Below the pieces are notes generated by a model. It saw only the letters and a program-made list of their open reading frames with translations, made no database searches and was not told where the DNA came from. Source: Lentimicrobiaceae bacterium (lineage in GTDB: Bacteria > Bacteroidota > Bacteroidia > Bacteroidales > F082). From it: DNA of 58,198 bases. Positions 17,473 through 27,360 of the stretch are shown here, piece after piece. The stretch is from the NCBI GenBank assembly GCA_015061295.1, contig SUWU01000013.1, positions 1 to 58,198 of the forward strand, written 5' to 3'. The translations under genes were made by a program, and so were the position numbers. Position 1 is the stretch's first letter; every line of letters starts with the position of its first letter.

Positions 17473-20400
17473 TTACTTCACCACAGTGACGCGGCTTGTT
17501 GCCATACCGTTACCTGTTGTGATACGAATAATATAAACGCCTGATTCAAACTGTGACATATTGATTTCTTTGCTGTCGCTCATCACTTCTTGGTCATATA
17601 CCACTTGACCCATCGTATTAACGATAGTGATGCGTTTCATATCTTCAGCTTTGACAATCATATTGTCTTTTGCAGGGTTAGGATAGATCATCATGCTGCT
17701 GACACCGTTTTCAACTATTGATGTGTAATCTACAACAACATAGTTCTTGTTAGGTTGATAGAATGAGTTAGCAGCTTCTGATTCGCATTCATCATCACCG
17801 TCAACATAAGTTGCTGTCACCTTATAGTAATATGTCTCACCAGCTTCAACATCTGTATCGAAGTAAGTACCTTCTGTTGTTGTAGCTATTACTTCAAAAT
17901 CGTTTTCTGATGTTCCGCGGTAAATATTGTAATGTGAGAACTCAGTAGCTCTTGGAGCGAAGACAGGTTTATCTAACATTGATACTTTTATGTCTGAAGG
18001 ATTTACTTCAGGAGTTTCTAAAGTTATCAATTCTCTTGTAACGTTAGCTTCTGTCTCAGCTTCATTTGTCACGAAAGCTCTGAGCATAAATGTCAACTCA
18101 TATTGTGCGCCAAAGGCACCGAGGTCTTGCCATTGCATACCGTTAGCAGAGATCCATCTTGCATTAGGATCGCCACAGTCGGCACTGACAGCTGCTGGGT
18201 GTGACATTCCGCTTTGGAATACTGTAATCCAGAGATTATCTTCACCTGTGATTTCTACGGCTTGAGGAAGTTCTACTTCTTTCCAACCTGCATTACCATC
18301 GAATGAGAAGCTCTTGATAGCGATAGACTCACCTGGATTGAAGAGAGAGCCGTAAGATACGAGGACTGCTGCTTCACCTGTCTCATTACCTAAATCATAA
18401 ACCTTTACCTTTGTGACGCTTGTTCCTATATACTCGCTCAACGATTCTGCTGGGAACATTACAGCCCAATACATGGCACCACCGTTAAGACCTATTGCTG
18501 TGACAGGTGTATTGTCGTCGTAATATAACCACTCTGACATTGGAGGAGCTTGATAAGGCCATGTCAATTGAATACCTGACTCACCATTTTCATTGATGAT
18601 TTCTTCAGCATAGAGATCTTCTGGAGCGATACAGATCATAGGAGCATCTATTGTTACACATTCTGGGCATGACATACCATAGTCGCTATAGACAGCTCTT
18701 ACACAGAAGTCATACTCATCATCGCCAGGGAAGTCAACACGGACACCTCTTAATGAAGGATCTACTTCTGCTATGAGAGCACCATCACAATAGACGTTGA
18801 AACCTATCAACTCGCTTCTCTTAGCTGTTCTTTCGCCTGACACCAACTCAACATCGTCAACACAAATCATATATTGGTCTGTACAGTTGAAGTGACGTAA
18901 TGCGATATATACTTCTTCACCTGCGTATGCGCTGAGGTCAACAGTCTTAAGTTTCCAATCTGTTTGTGGAGTATTAACATCAGGGTCATCATCTTCAATT
19001 GTCTCTTCCCAGATAGTGGTAAAGTCGGCTGCATTAGTGTTGCTTAACATTGATATTGCCACACCGTAATGTTCTTCAGGGAAACCAGGATCTTGTGCAC
19101 ACACTACGAATGTGAGTTGTGAGTTTTCTGTAATAAGATATTTCTCAGGTGTCACCATATAGTTATCTGGGTGGAGACCCCATGCTTCTATACCGCTATA
19201 TGATTGTGACATTGCGCAGAAGAGACCGTCTTTGTAACCGTTATATCCATTTTCTCCTAAGAGAGAGTCGGAAGAACACCAGTTATATCCGTCACCGTCA
19301 GCGTCGATAGTTGTCCAGCCACTCAATTCACCATCGTTGAAACTTGAATAGAATGATGTTTGTGTTTCTTGTTGTTCTTCATCGCCTTCCATTCTCCATT
19401 CTATGATAGCACGTCCTTGATAAGCTCTACCTGTGACTTCTACCACACCTTCATAGTCTTCACATGAAGCAGCTGTCCAGGTGTATTCTGCGCCTTCACT
19501 ATCTAATGTAGTATAGTTAGCTATGACTGTTGTAGTATATGTCTGACCTGCTTCATAATTCTCATGTTGATAGTAAGTATTTTGAACATTCTCTGCTACT
19601 ACTTCGCCATTCAACTTAATAGTGTAGCTTTCCACTGCTCTTGAACTCTTACCGTTGTTAACGAGTCGTGCATCGTCGATATTTACACGATATTGACCTG
19701 TGACATCGAAGTGACGAAACGCGATATATACGTTTTGACCTGCATAGTCACCAAGCTGAAGAGTTCTCTTCTCCCATGTAGTTTGGCCTCTGCTGCCGCT
19801 CTTAGCTGACAATGTCTCTTCCCAGATCATTGTAAAATCTTCAGGAGCTGCGTTAGGTGTTGTTGTAACAGCCACGCCATAGTGTTCTGTAGGATTTTGA
19901 TCATCTTGAGCACATACATAATATGTGAGTTGTGAGTCTTCCACCATGAGATAAGCATTTTCTGTAACGATGTAGTTGTTTGGTGTTATTGCGCCAACTG
20001 TATCCCATGATGCTGATGTGAGACAATATTTACTTTTATTTACTCCGTGACCTGGGAGCATAGAGAGACCGTTGGTGTTACGCCAATTGAAACCGTCGCC
20101 GTCAGCGTCTATCAATCTCCAACCTTCTATGGTACCATTGTCGAAGTCGAAGAAGAACTCACCGCCACCATTGTCGAAGTCATGAGCTTGCCATGTAGCA
20201 AAACCTGTTGAAGATACGTAGAGATTATCTACAGCTGCTGCTATCTCACGAAGTGTACATTCTAACGAAGCCGCATCGAAGATTTCAATAGTCTCTTTTA
20301 TGATGTCAGACTCAAAGCCTTCGAGAGCTACTGTATATTCATAAGTACCTCTACGGAATTTATCCCATGTATATTCTCCGCTTTCATCGACTCTCACTCT

Positions 20401-22386
20401 GTATTCATAACCCATACCCGGTTCTGATGTATTTACAAAATGTACCTTAGCACCTGCAGGGCTGTCACCGCTATTTGTTGTAACCTTGACATTCACTGTG
20501 GTGTACATATCCTTAGCAAAGTCATTAGACCATATCACTTCTGATTCTTCTGTTCCATAGAGAGCAGAGACACCCCATTGGTAGATACCGTAATCTGCTG
20601 TTCCCCAGCTACTGTCTCTATAGGTAGTATCTGTGATATTTGTAGCAAGTGTTTCAACCTCTTCGGTGAGAGTGTTATTTCTATACAAGTTATAACCTGT
20701 TACATTGTCAGCACCTCTGTCGTTTGACAAGACAGCTACTTCGCCTCTTGAGTTCTCTAAGTAACCTCTCATCATCCATGTGAAGTAGAATGTCGTACCC
20801 ATACCCATTTCCTCACTTATATCTGTCATGTGTTTCCATTCGTCTCCAACTGCAAACCAGTCACTGTTAGGATTGCCAGAATAGTTACAAGCTGTTGCCA
20901 TATACCAATCATAACTTTCAAAGATAATCCATAATGGTTGTGTACCATCTATTGCAACAGGGGTGTCTAAAGGTAATTCTACAAATTGATCTATTGTTGA
21001 TATTGTAAATGTCTTACTTGCCACCAATTCTCCTGGAGCATCAGTTCCACCGAAATAGATTTTTGCCAAGACAAAACCTGGATTTTTAGCATAATAAGAG
21101 AGTTTTGTCAGATTATATCCTGCATATTCTTCTGTCGCTGGGAATGAGATACCCCACTGCGTAAGGCCACTCTCTGCATCAGAACTCATTGCTTGTTGGT
21201 AGTTACCATCGTCATAATAGATCCATCCACCAGCAAATTCTTTGGTAGGTGCATACAATGTGATGTTATCAACATAATATGTATCTTCACCTGTGGTGTA
21301 GTCACTAAAGTCTTTCACGAAGCTCCATCTGTAAGTATGTTTACCTTTTGTGATAGGATATTCTTTGTATTCCCATTCTACTTTATCAGTAACGAGAGAT
21401 CTTTCAACGCCGTCAATATAAAAATATCCGTTATCGAAATAATATTCACATGATATTCTATGATAGAAACTCATATAACCATCATTAGGAACATCAACGG
21501 TAATTTCTATTGATGACTTAGAATCTTGTTGGCCTTGGTTAGATGATTTGATAGCGTAAGTACCTTCATAAGCATCTTCTGTGATAACCCAAGGATAGTT
21601 CATATCGTTCACAAAGTCGGCTTGTGAGAGGTCGCCTGTTTCAAAGTTAGCAACAATAGTTTGAGGTACTATTTCATTCCAGCTCCAAACAACATCTACA
21701 TTAGATTGATCGACTTGTGTAGCCATGATGTCATATACAGGCTCGTTACCACCAGCAGCTCCAAAATGAAGCTGTATCTGATTTCTCATAGTATATGTGT
21801 TAGGATAGGTAGGTGGCTCTGCAGGATTAGGTATCCATGATGGCACCGCGCAAGCACAAAGAGCATCTGAGGCTTCCTTATTAAATACAAACCAATGATA
21901 GTAGTAGTCACCAGCAGAATATCCTGTGTTATCAATTAACGTCACTAAGACGTTGCCTCCTGTATATTCAAATGGAGTATCGAAATCGAATTGTGTCCAA
22001 CCGTTTTCAACCAAAGTCACCGTACCTGAATACGAAGGCGCATAATCGACTACCTGGAAACCATTGTTCATATTAGCCAGATCTGTATTCTGCATATAGA
22101 TAGCAAATGAACGGGTAGGTTGAGGTTCTCCTTCAACAGGAACAACTGTGGTCGATCCTTGTGTAACATCATAGAATTTTAATGAAATACCAGTGATTGT
22201 ACCTGCTTCCATTCCAATCTCATCAGAGAAAAACAATTGTTGTGACTGTCCATAACCATTCCATATATCTACAGGAATCATACTGGATGTCTGTGTTCCA
22301 GATCCTATAGTCACTGTTTCTTGTGCTCTCATCGGGTTAACAAACCCTAAGAGACACAGCATAAAAATAAGAAAAGTTCTTTTCAT
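17473..22386 (-). CDS. Giant T9SS-secreted adhesin-like protein with several choice-of-anchor J domains
   Basis: A 1637-residue exported protein with a signal peptide ending MRA before Gln22. The N-terminal module resembles its neighbours (SFAIYMQNTDLANM, FEYTGGNVLVTLIDN). Several jelly-roll-like segments carry cleaved-adhesin features: IVANFETGDLSQADF, FFFDFDNGTIEGWRLIDADGDGFNW and a close copy SFNDGELSGWTTIDADGDGYNW, each ending near VDDVEL or IDDARL. A fibronectin-type segment precedes the type A T9SS C-terminal domain (IYPNPAKDNMIV, INMSQFESGVYIIRI). Its C-terminal domain is very similar to that of the 12881 protein, suggesting tandem duplication and divergence. It is probably a surface adhesin; the ligand is unknown. 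Confidence 0.88.
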   Translation of the reverse strand: MKRTFLIFMLCLLGFVNPMRAQETVTIGSGTQTSSMIPVDIWNGYGQSQQLFFSDEIGMEAGTITGISLKFYDVTQGSTTVVPVEGEPQPTRSFAIYMQNTDLANMNNGFQVVDYAPSYSGTVTLVENGWTQFDFDTPFEYTGGNVLVTLIDNTGYSAGDYYYHWFVFNKEASDALCACAVPSWIPNPAEPPTYPNTYTMRNQIQLHFGAAGGNEPVYDIMATQVDQSNVDVVWSWNEIVPQTIVANFETGDLSQADFVNDMNYPWVITEDAYEGTYAIKSSNQGQQDSKSSIEITVDVPNDGYMSFYHRISCEYYFDNGYFYIDGVERSLVTDKVEWEYKEYPITKGKHTYRWSFVKDFSDYTTGEDTYYVDNITLYAPTKEFAGGWIYYDDGNYQQAMSSDAESGLTQWGISFPATEEYAGYNLTKLSYYAKNPGFVLAKIYFGGTDAPGELVASKTFTISTIDQFVELPLDTPVAIDGTQPLWIIFESYDWYMATACNYSGNPNSDWFAVGDEWKHMTDISEEMGMGTTFYFTWMMRGYLENSRGEVAVLSNDRGADNVTGYNLYRNNTLTEEVETLATNITDTTYRDSSWGTADYGIYQWGVSALYGTEESEVIWSNDFAKDMYTTVNVKVTTNSGDSPAGAKVHFVNTSEPGMGYEYRVRVDESGEYTWDKFRRGTYEYTVALEGFESDIIKETIEIFDAASLECTLREIAAAVDNLYVSSTGFATWQAHDFDNGGGEFFFDFDNGTIEGWRLIDADGDGFNWRNTNGLSMLPGHGVNKSKYCLTSASWDTVGAITPNNYIVTENAYLMVEDSQLTYYVCAQDDQNPTEHYGVAVTTTPNAAPEDFTMIWEETLSAKSGSRGQTTWEKRTLQLGDYAGQNVYIAFRHFDVTGQYRVNIDDARLVNNGKSSRAVESYTIKLNGEVVAENVQNTYYQHENYEAGQTYTTTVIANYTTLDSEGAEYTWTAASCEDYEGVVEVTGRAYQGRAIIEWRMEGDEEQQETQTSFYSSFNDGELSGWTTIDADGDGYNWCSSDSLLGENGYNGYKDGLFCAMSQSYSGIEAWGLHPDNYMVTPEKYLITENSQLTFVVCAQDPGFPEEHYGVAISMLSNTNAADFTTIWEETIEDDDPDVNTPQTDWKLKTVDLSAYAGEEVYIALRHFNCTDQYMICVDDVELVSGERTAKRSELIGFNVYCDGALIAEVDPSLRGVRVDFPGDDEYDFCVRAVYSDYGMSCPECVTIDAPMICIAPEDLYAEEIINENGESGIQLTWPYQAPPMSEWLYYDDNTPVTAIGLNGGAMYWAVMFPAESLSEYIGTSVTKVKVYDLGNETGEAAVLVSYGSLFNPGESIAIKSFSFDGNAGWKEVELPQAVEITGEDNLWITVFQSGMSHPAAVSADCGDPNARWISANGMQWQDLGAFGAQYELTFMLRAFVTNEAETEANVTRELITLETPEVNPSDIKVSMLDKPVFAPRATEFSHYNIYRGTSENDFEVIATTTEGTYFDTDVEAGETYYYKVTATYVDGDDECESEAANSFYQPNKNYVVVDYTSIVENGVSSMMIYPNPAKDNMIVKAEDMKRITIVNTMGQVVYDQEVMSDSKEINMSQFESGVYIIRITTGNGMATSRVTVVK

Positions 22387-22440
22387 ATTGAATAAGTTTA
22401 GTTAGAAATTAATTTAATTTTCCCTATTAATATTTGGGCA

Positions 22441-22448
22441 CAAATATA
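22441..22448 (-). promoter_or_regulatory. TAnnTTTG element for the 17473 adhesin gene
   Basis: TATATTTG on the minus strand, about 55 bases before the start codon. Confidence 0.5.
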
Positions 22449-22546
22449 AAAATTTTGTCGTCATACACAACGACTATTTCACAATATTTTCATAAATTAA
22501 TTTAAAAAAATATCATCAGCTGTTTCAGACTTATAACATAAAAAAA

Positions 22547-23437
22547 TTAAGAATTATCTTTTTTAATGTCGTTACCAGAGAATCTTTTCACAACATCTTT
22601 AGCGTAAGTCTTTGACACCGGAATAGGATCGATACCAGGAAAGTCGAAATCAATATAGAAGCCATCGCTCTCATGACGAAGTATCTTTATCTTCAGAGTA
22701 TTCACAATATAAGTTCTATGGCATCGCATCAGAGGAGTATTAGAAAAATTATCTTGTATAGTCTGAATCTTACATCTGATCATATAACGATTAAGCATTC
22801 CGTTCTTATTATAGTTGACCACAGTATAGTTGTCTTCGGCTTTGATATAATACAGATTATCAAGTTTTATCGACAGTTTCAGAACGCCTTTATTATCAGC
22901 GATATTAATAATATCTACATTTTGTGGTATTGCTTCACCATCTGTAGCTATGTTATTAGTATCGGTAATCATCAAGGTATTATACATATCTTTTATTATC
23001 AGCCATAATGTCGATACAAGATATGGTATTCCTAAAGCCAACAATGTTATAAGGATACTCTTCGTAACTATATGTGTCATAGAGTAGTTAGGTATGTTGA
23101 CATATACCACAGATAATATTGCATAGAATACACCTATTAATATTATCTCTCCGAACAGCCAGAGAGAATATTTTGTATATGTCATTTTCATCTCTCGTTT
23201 ACTAAAGAAATACATCAAAGTACGACTTATTATTAAGAGCAAAGCAGATCCTATAACAAATATAGCAGTAAGTAGATATTTCTCCGATTTTGCCATACCG
23301 AACCACGCAGTGTCGGAATAGGGAGAATAAATCACGAGAAACACCAATGCGTATAGTATGGAGAAAACGAGAGACAAGGTGATATTAGCGGGTTCCAATA
23401 TTGAGTTGAGGAAGTTATTTTTTCTATTCTTTTTCAT
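22547..23437 (-). CDS. Membrane-bound LytTR-type transcriptional regulator
   Basis: A 296-residue protein. Residues about 15-150 contain four hydrophobic segments (ITLSLVFSILYALVFLVIY, YLLTAIFVIGSALLLI, FGEIILIGVFYAILSVVYV, SILITLLALGIPYLVSTLW). The C-terminal 105 residues are a LytTR DNA-binding domain: LYYIKAEDNYTVVNYNKNG, LMRCHRTYIVNTLKI and PVSKTYAKDVV. No kinase or receiver domain is present, so it probably senses something in the membrane directly. It is divergent from the fab/etf operon with 179 bases between, and is the natural candidate to control it; that link is inference. Confidence 0.85.
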   Translation of the reverse strand: MKKNRKNNFLNSILEPANITLSLVFSILYALVFLVIYSPYSDTAWFGMAKSEKYLLTAIFVIGSALLLIISRTLMYFFSKREMKMTYTKYSLWLFGEIILIGVFYAILSVVYVNIPNYSMTHIVTKSILITLLALGIPYLVSTLWLIIKDMYNTLMITDTNNIATDGEAIPQNVDIINIADNKGVLKLSIKLDNLYYIKAEDNYTVVNYNKNGMLNRYMIRCKIQTIQDNFSNTPLMRCHRTYIVNTLKIKILRHESDGFYIDFDFPGIDPIPVSKTYAKDVVKRFSGNDIKKDNS

Positions 23438-23467
23438 CTAATGGGATATATTTTTTTAAAGTCTTTG

Positions 23468-23475
23468 CAAATTTA
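23468..23475 (-). promoter_or_regulatory. TAnnTTTG element for the LytTR regulator
   Basis: TAAATTTG on the minus strand, 30 bases before the start codon. Confidence 0.5.
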
Positions 23476-23504
23476 CAATTTTTTCACCCCATATTAGATA
23501 TTTT

Positions 23505-23556
23505 TGCCACATTTTTTTTCAAAGTATGACTTTGATAGTATGAACTGCCACATTTT
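23505..23556. promoter_or_regulatory. Direct repeats between the LytTR gene and fabH, possible operator
   Basis: TGCCACATTTT occurs at 23505-23515 and 23546-23556, 41 bases apart (about four helical turns). AGTATGA occurs at 23523-23529 and 23537-23543 between them. LytTR proteins are known to bind direct-repeat pairs upstream of target promoters. Assignment to this regulator is inference. Confidence 0.4.
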
Positions 23557-23580
23557 CACCACAAGCATTAACAAGTGTTT

Positions 23581-23588
23581 TAATTTTG
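23581..23588 (+). promoter_or_regulatory. TAnnTTTG element of the fab/etf operon
   Basis: TAATTTTG, 28 bases before the fabH start codon. No good -33 TTTG, which would fit an activator-dependent promoter. Confidence 0.5.
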
Positions 23589-23616
23589 TTGTCGAAAAAA
23601 TCATCATTTTTGAATT

Positions 23617-24564
23617 ATGAAAATTATAGGTACCGGACGTTCTCATCCGTCATTAGTAGTAACAAATGAGATGCTCTCGCAGTTTCTCGACACGAGCGAT
23701 GAATGGATCACATCGAGAACAGGAATTAAAGAAAGACGTATTATATCTTCTGAGAATTTAGAAGATTTGGCGATTGATGCAGCCAAGAAAGCCTTGGCAG
23801 ATGCTAATATGGATGCTAAAGATTTGGATTATATCATATGCACCAATGTCGTCAATGAGTTTGTCTCTCCTGCCATGAGTTGTCTCATACAAGGAGCTAT
23901 CGGAGCCAACTGTCCATGTTTCGACCTCAACGGAGCTTGCGTAGGTTTCATCTACGCCTTAGAGATAGCAGAAGCGTTTTACAAAAGCGGTAAATATAAG
24001 AACATATTAGTAGTCTGTGCTGAAGAGCCATCTCGCATGGTAAATTGGCACGACCGCACTGCCAGTGTACTCTTCGGTGACGGAGCCGCTGCTGCTGTGC
24101 TAACAGAGGGCGACAATATCAAGGCTACTAAAATGTCGGCATCTTGCAGTTGGGACAGACTATATCAAAAACATGAGCTTCAATATTCTCCATATAACAC
24201 AAAACCTAACAGCAATCTTCCTTTGGTGATGCACGGACAAGATGTCTTCATGTTCGCCACACGTGCATGTATAAGAGATATCAGTGCCGTATTAAATCAA
24301 TCGGGATATACTCCAGATCAAGTTGATCATTATCTCATACATCAAGCTAATCTGAGAATCATCAACAACATCAAACAGTATGTAAAACAGCCAGATGAAA
24401 AATTCCCTCTAAACATAGAGAGATATGGTAACACCTCATCGGCGAGTGTTCCTATCCTTCTTGATGAAGTCAACAAAGAAGGTAGATTGAAGAAAGGCGA
24501 TATAATAGTAATGAGTGCTTTTGGAGCTGGTTTTGTCTCTGGAGCTTGTATTTTAGAATGGTAA
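23617..24564 (+). CDS. fabH: 3-oxoacyl-ACP synthase III (KAS III, FabH-type)
   Basis: A 315-residue initiating condensing enzyme of normal FabH length. The catalytic triad is visible: Cys108 in DLNGACVGF, His242 in LIHQANLRI and Asn272 in RYGNTSSASVP. Also present are DEWITSRTGIKERR and the glycine-rich GAFGAGFVSG end. FabH joins an acyl-CoA primer to malonyl-ACP. Here it opens an eight-gene operon. It is probably an additional, specialised copy, since in this phylum the housekeeping fabH commonly lies near plsX; this cannot be checked from the window. Primer specificity is unknown. Confidence 0.88.
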   Translation: MKIIGTGRSHPSLVVTNEMLSQFLDTSDEWITSRTGIKERRIISSENLEDLAIDAAKKALADANMDAKDLDYIICTNVVNEFVSPAMSCLIQGAIGANCPCFDLNGACVGFIYALEIAEAFYKSGKYKNILVVCAEEPSRMVNWHDRTASVLFGDGAAAAVLTEGDNIKATKMSASCSWDRLYQKHELQYSPYNTKPNSNLPLVMHGQDVFMFATRACIRDISAVLNQSGYTPDQVDHYLIHQANLRIINNIKQYVKQPDEKFPLNIERYGNTSSASVPILLDEVNKEGRLKKGDIIVMSAFGAGFVSGACILEW

Positions 24565-24569
24565 CAATT

Positions 24570-25805
24570 ATGGAAAGAAGAGTAGTTATAACAGGAATGG
24601 GTGCCATCACCCCTCTCGGCAACAATGTCGAGACCCTATGGAACAATTTGGTTAACGGAGTCTGCGGTATCGATTACATAACAAGAATCGACACAGAAGA
24701 TCTCCCTGTCAAGATCGCTGCTGAAGTCAAAAATTTCAACCCTGTTGATTACGGTGTTGATCCTGCTTTTGCACGTCGCAACGATTTATTTGCCATCTAT
24801 GCCATGGCTGCTTCGATAGAAGCTATGAAAGATAACGAAGGCTGCTTCGACCCTGAGCGTCTCGGTGTTTATGTAGGCTCAGGCGAAGGCGGTTTCGACA
24901 CCATTTTAAGAGAGATAGTAAAATGGAAAGAACAAGGAGCCAAGTGGGTCTCTCCTATGCTTATTCCGAGTATGATTTCAAATATAGCAGCTGGTAATAT
25001 TGCCATTCGTCATAACGCATGTGGCGTATGTGTGCCTATAGTGACTGCCTGTGCCACAGGAACACACTCCATAGGAGAAGCATATCGCGCCATAAAACAC
25101 GGTTATGCCGATGCCATCATCACTGGAGGCTCCGAAGCCGCAGTCAACCCTATCAGCATTGCAGGCTTTGCCAACTGTAAGGCTCTCACCCGCGCAGAAG
25201 ATCCTAAGCAAGCATCATTGCCATTCGACATACGTCGTGCTGGTTTTGTACTCGGCGAAGGCGCAGGTATAGTACTTCTCGAAGAATATGAACACGCCAA
25301 AGCACGCGGCGCTAAGATATACGCTGAAGTGTGCGGTTATGGCAACACCTGTGATGCCCATCACGTCACAGCGCCACACCCTGAAGGAAAACAAGCAGCA
25401 CGCGCCATAAAGATGGCTTTAGATGAAGCCCAATATAACGACAATGATGTGCTTCATATCAACACACATGGAACAGGAACGCCACTCAACGACAGTTCCG
25501 AGACAGCAGCTATTAAGTTGGCTATAGGCGAGGATAAAGCTCGCAAAGCATATATCAATTCTACCAAATCAATGACAGGACATTTACTCGGTGCTGCAGG
25601 AGGCGTTGAGGTGATAGCAGCAACACTCGCATTATATCACGGCATCGTCCCTCCAACAATAAACCTCAACGAGCCTGACCCTTCATGCGATTTGAATTAT
25701 ACACCTAACACAGCAGTCAAAGCTGACCTTACAATTGCCATTTCACAGTCATTAGGCTTCGGTGGACATAACTCGTGTATAGCTCTTAGAAAAATTAATA
25801 GTTGA
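24570..25805 (+). CDS. fabF: 3-oxoacyl-ACP synthase II (KAS II, FabF-type)
   Basis: A 411-residue elongating condensing enzyme when started at the ATG at 24570, where the family's MERRVVITGMGAITPLG begins. An in-frame ATG at 24558 lies inside the end of fabH and is less likely. The Cys-His-His triad is intact: Cys161 (TACATGTHS), His300 (NTHGTGTPLND) and His338 (MTGHLLGAAGG), with the PFD segment and LGFGGHNS end. It is therefore catalytically competent and not a chain-length-factor-type partner. The start is 5 bases after the fabH stop codon. Confidence 0.9.
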   Translation: MERRVVITGMGAITPLGNNVETLWNNLVNGVCGIDYITRIDTEDLPVKIAAEVKNFNPVDYGVDPAFARRNDLFAIYAMAASIEAMKDNEGCFDPERLGVYVGSGEGGFDTILREIVKWKEQGAKWVSPMLIPSMISNIAAGNIAIRHNACGVCVPIVTACATGTHSIGEAYRAIKHGYADAIITGGSEAAVNPISIAGFANCKALTRAEDPKQASLPFDIRRAGFVLGEGAGIVLLEEYEHAKARGAKIYAEVCGYGNTCDAHHVTAPHPEGKQAARAIKMALDEAQYNDNDVLHINTHGTGTPLNDSSETAAIKLAIGEDKARKAYINSTKSMTGHLLGAAGGVEVIAATLALYHGIVPPTINLNEPDPSCDLNYTPNTAVKADLTIAISQSLGFGGHNSCIALRKINS

Positions 25806-25816
25806 CTTTAATAAAT

Positions 25817-26251
25817 ATGACAAGAGAAGAATTAAAAAATTATTTACCTCATCGTGAGCCTATGTTGCTCATCGATGAGATTGACATCGATGAAAATAAG
25901 GTAGTACATGCTAAATATCATGTCACAGGAGAAGAGTTTTTCTTGAAAGGACATTTTCCTGGACAGCCTACCGTTCCTGGCGTTATCTTATGTGAGATGA
26001 TGGGACAATCATGTTCTCTTCTCATACTCGATGACTTAATCGGTAAGATAACATTATACACAGGCATCGACAACGTCCGTTTCAAGTCGCAAGTCGTTCC
26101 TGGCGATACTATAGAGATTGAATCGACATTGACATCAAAGAGAGCTAATATGTACTTCTGCGAAGCCAAAGCCTCCGTCAATGGAAAACTCTGTGCCAAA
26201 GGCAGTTTATCATTTGCACTAATTGAAGACACAAGAAAAAAAGATGAATAA
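25817..26251 (+). CDS. fabZ: 3-hydroxyacyl-ACP dehydratase (FabZ-type hotdog protein)
   Basis: A 144-residue single-hotdog dehydratase when started at the ATG at 25817; a TTG-started extension would overlap fabF and adds nothing conserved. The FabZ signature is LPHREPMLLID and GHFPGQPTVPGVILCEMMGQ, with catalytic His46 and Glu60 spaced 14 residues as in FabZ. It would dehydrate the hydroxyacyl-ACP made by FabG. The end overlaps the start of etfB by 8 bases, so translation of the lipid enzyme and the flavoprotein is probably coupled. Confidence 0.87.
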   Translation: MTREELKNYLPHREPMLLIDEIDIDENKVVHAKYHVTGEEFFLKGHFPGQPTVPGVILCEMMGQSCSLLILDDLIGKITLYTGIDNVRFKSQVVPGDTIEIESTLTSKRANMYFCEAKASVNGKLCAKGSLSFALIEDTRKKDE

Positions 26252-27071
26252 CAAAGATTTTAGAATAGTAGTGTTGGCGAAGCAAGTTCCCGACACACAT
26301 AATGTAGGCAAAGATGCCATGAAAGAAGACGGCACCATCAACCGTGCTGCTCTTCCTGCCATCTTCAACCCTGATGATTTGAAAGCATTAGAGATGGCAC
26401 TTGCATGCAAAGATGCAATATCTTGCGTCTCTACAGACGTCTCCGTGAAAGTTACCATTGTCACTATGGGACCTTCACGCGCAGCAGAGATAATACGTGA
26501 GTCGATGTTCAGAGGTGCCGACGACGGCATCGTCATCAGCGACAAACGCTTTGCTGGCTCCGACACCTTAGCCACATCATACGCTTTATCGATGGCAGTA
26601 AAAAAACTTGGAAAGATAGATCTTGTCTTTGCAGGACATCAGGCTATCGATGGCGACACTGCACAGGTAGGACCTCAGGTGGCAGAGAAGTTAGAGATGC
26701 CACAACTGACATACGCTGAGGAGCTTATCTCCCTAAACAAAGAGGAAATAGTGATAAAAAGACGTCTCGAAAGAGGTGTTGAGATAGTAAAAGCACAACT
26801 TCCTACTTTGGTGACAGTACACAGCAACGCATACGATTGCCGTCCTCGCAGAGCTGAGCGCGTCATTATGTACAAGAAAGCTCAGATAGAAGAATGGACA
26901 GCCGACGACATCAATCCAGATTTCGAGAGATTAGGAATGAACGGCTCTCCAACAAAAGTAAAATCAATAGAAAATGTTGTTCTTACAAGTAAAGAGAATA
27001 AAATCATAAACAACAACGAAAGTGAAATCAACGAGTTGATGAAAGAACTTATCACAACTCACATCATCTAA
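26244..27071 (+). CDS. etfB: Electron-transfer flavoprotein beta subunit
   Basis: A 275-residue EtfB when started at the ATG at 26244 ([18 protein letters not shown]). Segments [52 protein letters not shown] and [21 protein letters not shown] are very like the EtfB of clostridial butyryl-CoA dehydrogenase complexes as I remember them. Etf moves electrons between an acyl-CoA dehydrogenase and another carrier. The Clostridium-like pattern is compatible with electron bifurcation (NADH oxidised, ferredoxin and enoyl thioester reduced), but cofactor identity cannot be shown from sequence reading alone. Confidence 0.9.
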   Translation: MNNKDFRIVVLAKQVPDTHNVGKDAMKEDGTINRAALPAIFNPDDLKALEMALACKDAISCVSTDVSVKVTIVTMGPSRAAEIIRESMFRGADDGIVISDKRFAGSDTLATSYALSMAVKKLGKIDLVFAGHQAIDGDTAQVGPQVAEKLEMPQLTYAEELISLNKEEIVIKRRLERGVEIVKAQLPTLVTVHSNAYDCRPRRAERVIMYKKAQIEEWTADDINPDFERLGMNGSPTKVKSIENVVLTSKENKIINNNESEINELMKELITTHII

Positions 27072-27100
27072 AATTTAAAACATTAAAAAAATCATTTATC

Positions 27101-27337
27101 ATGGAAACAAGAGAAAAAGTTATCGACATCATTGAAAATAAATTAGGTACAGCACGTGAAAATATCGTTGACAGCGCAAGTTTCACCAACGACCTTGGAG
27201 CTGACTCATTAGATACAGTAGAACTCATCATGGAATTTGAGAGAGAGTTCGGCATCAATATTCCTGACAATCAAGCTGAGAAAATCACTACTGTTGGTGA
27301 TGCTATCAAATTCGTTGAAGAATCTCTTAACAAATAA
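27101..27337 (+). CDS. acpP: Acyl carrier protein
   Basis: A 78-residue ACP with phosphopantetheine attachment at Ser36 in [16 protein letters not shown] and the usual acidic helices. It lies between etfB (29-base gap) and etfA (23-base gap), an unusual position that ties the carrier to the flavoprotein. It could be the dedicated carrier for the fab enzymes in this operon or the main cellular ACP. Confidence 0.94.
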   Translation: METREKVIDIIENKLGTARENIVDSASFTNDLGADSLDTVELIMEFEREFGINIPDNQAEKITTVGDAIKFVEESLNK

Positions 27338-27360
27338 ATTTTAACCTTAAAACTACAAGT

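Noticed and set aside
25802-25816. TTG start for the FabZ-type gene overlapping fabF
   Set aside because: The five added residues are not conserved and an ATG at 25817 fits the FabZ N-terminus.
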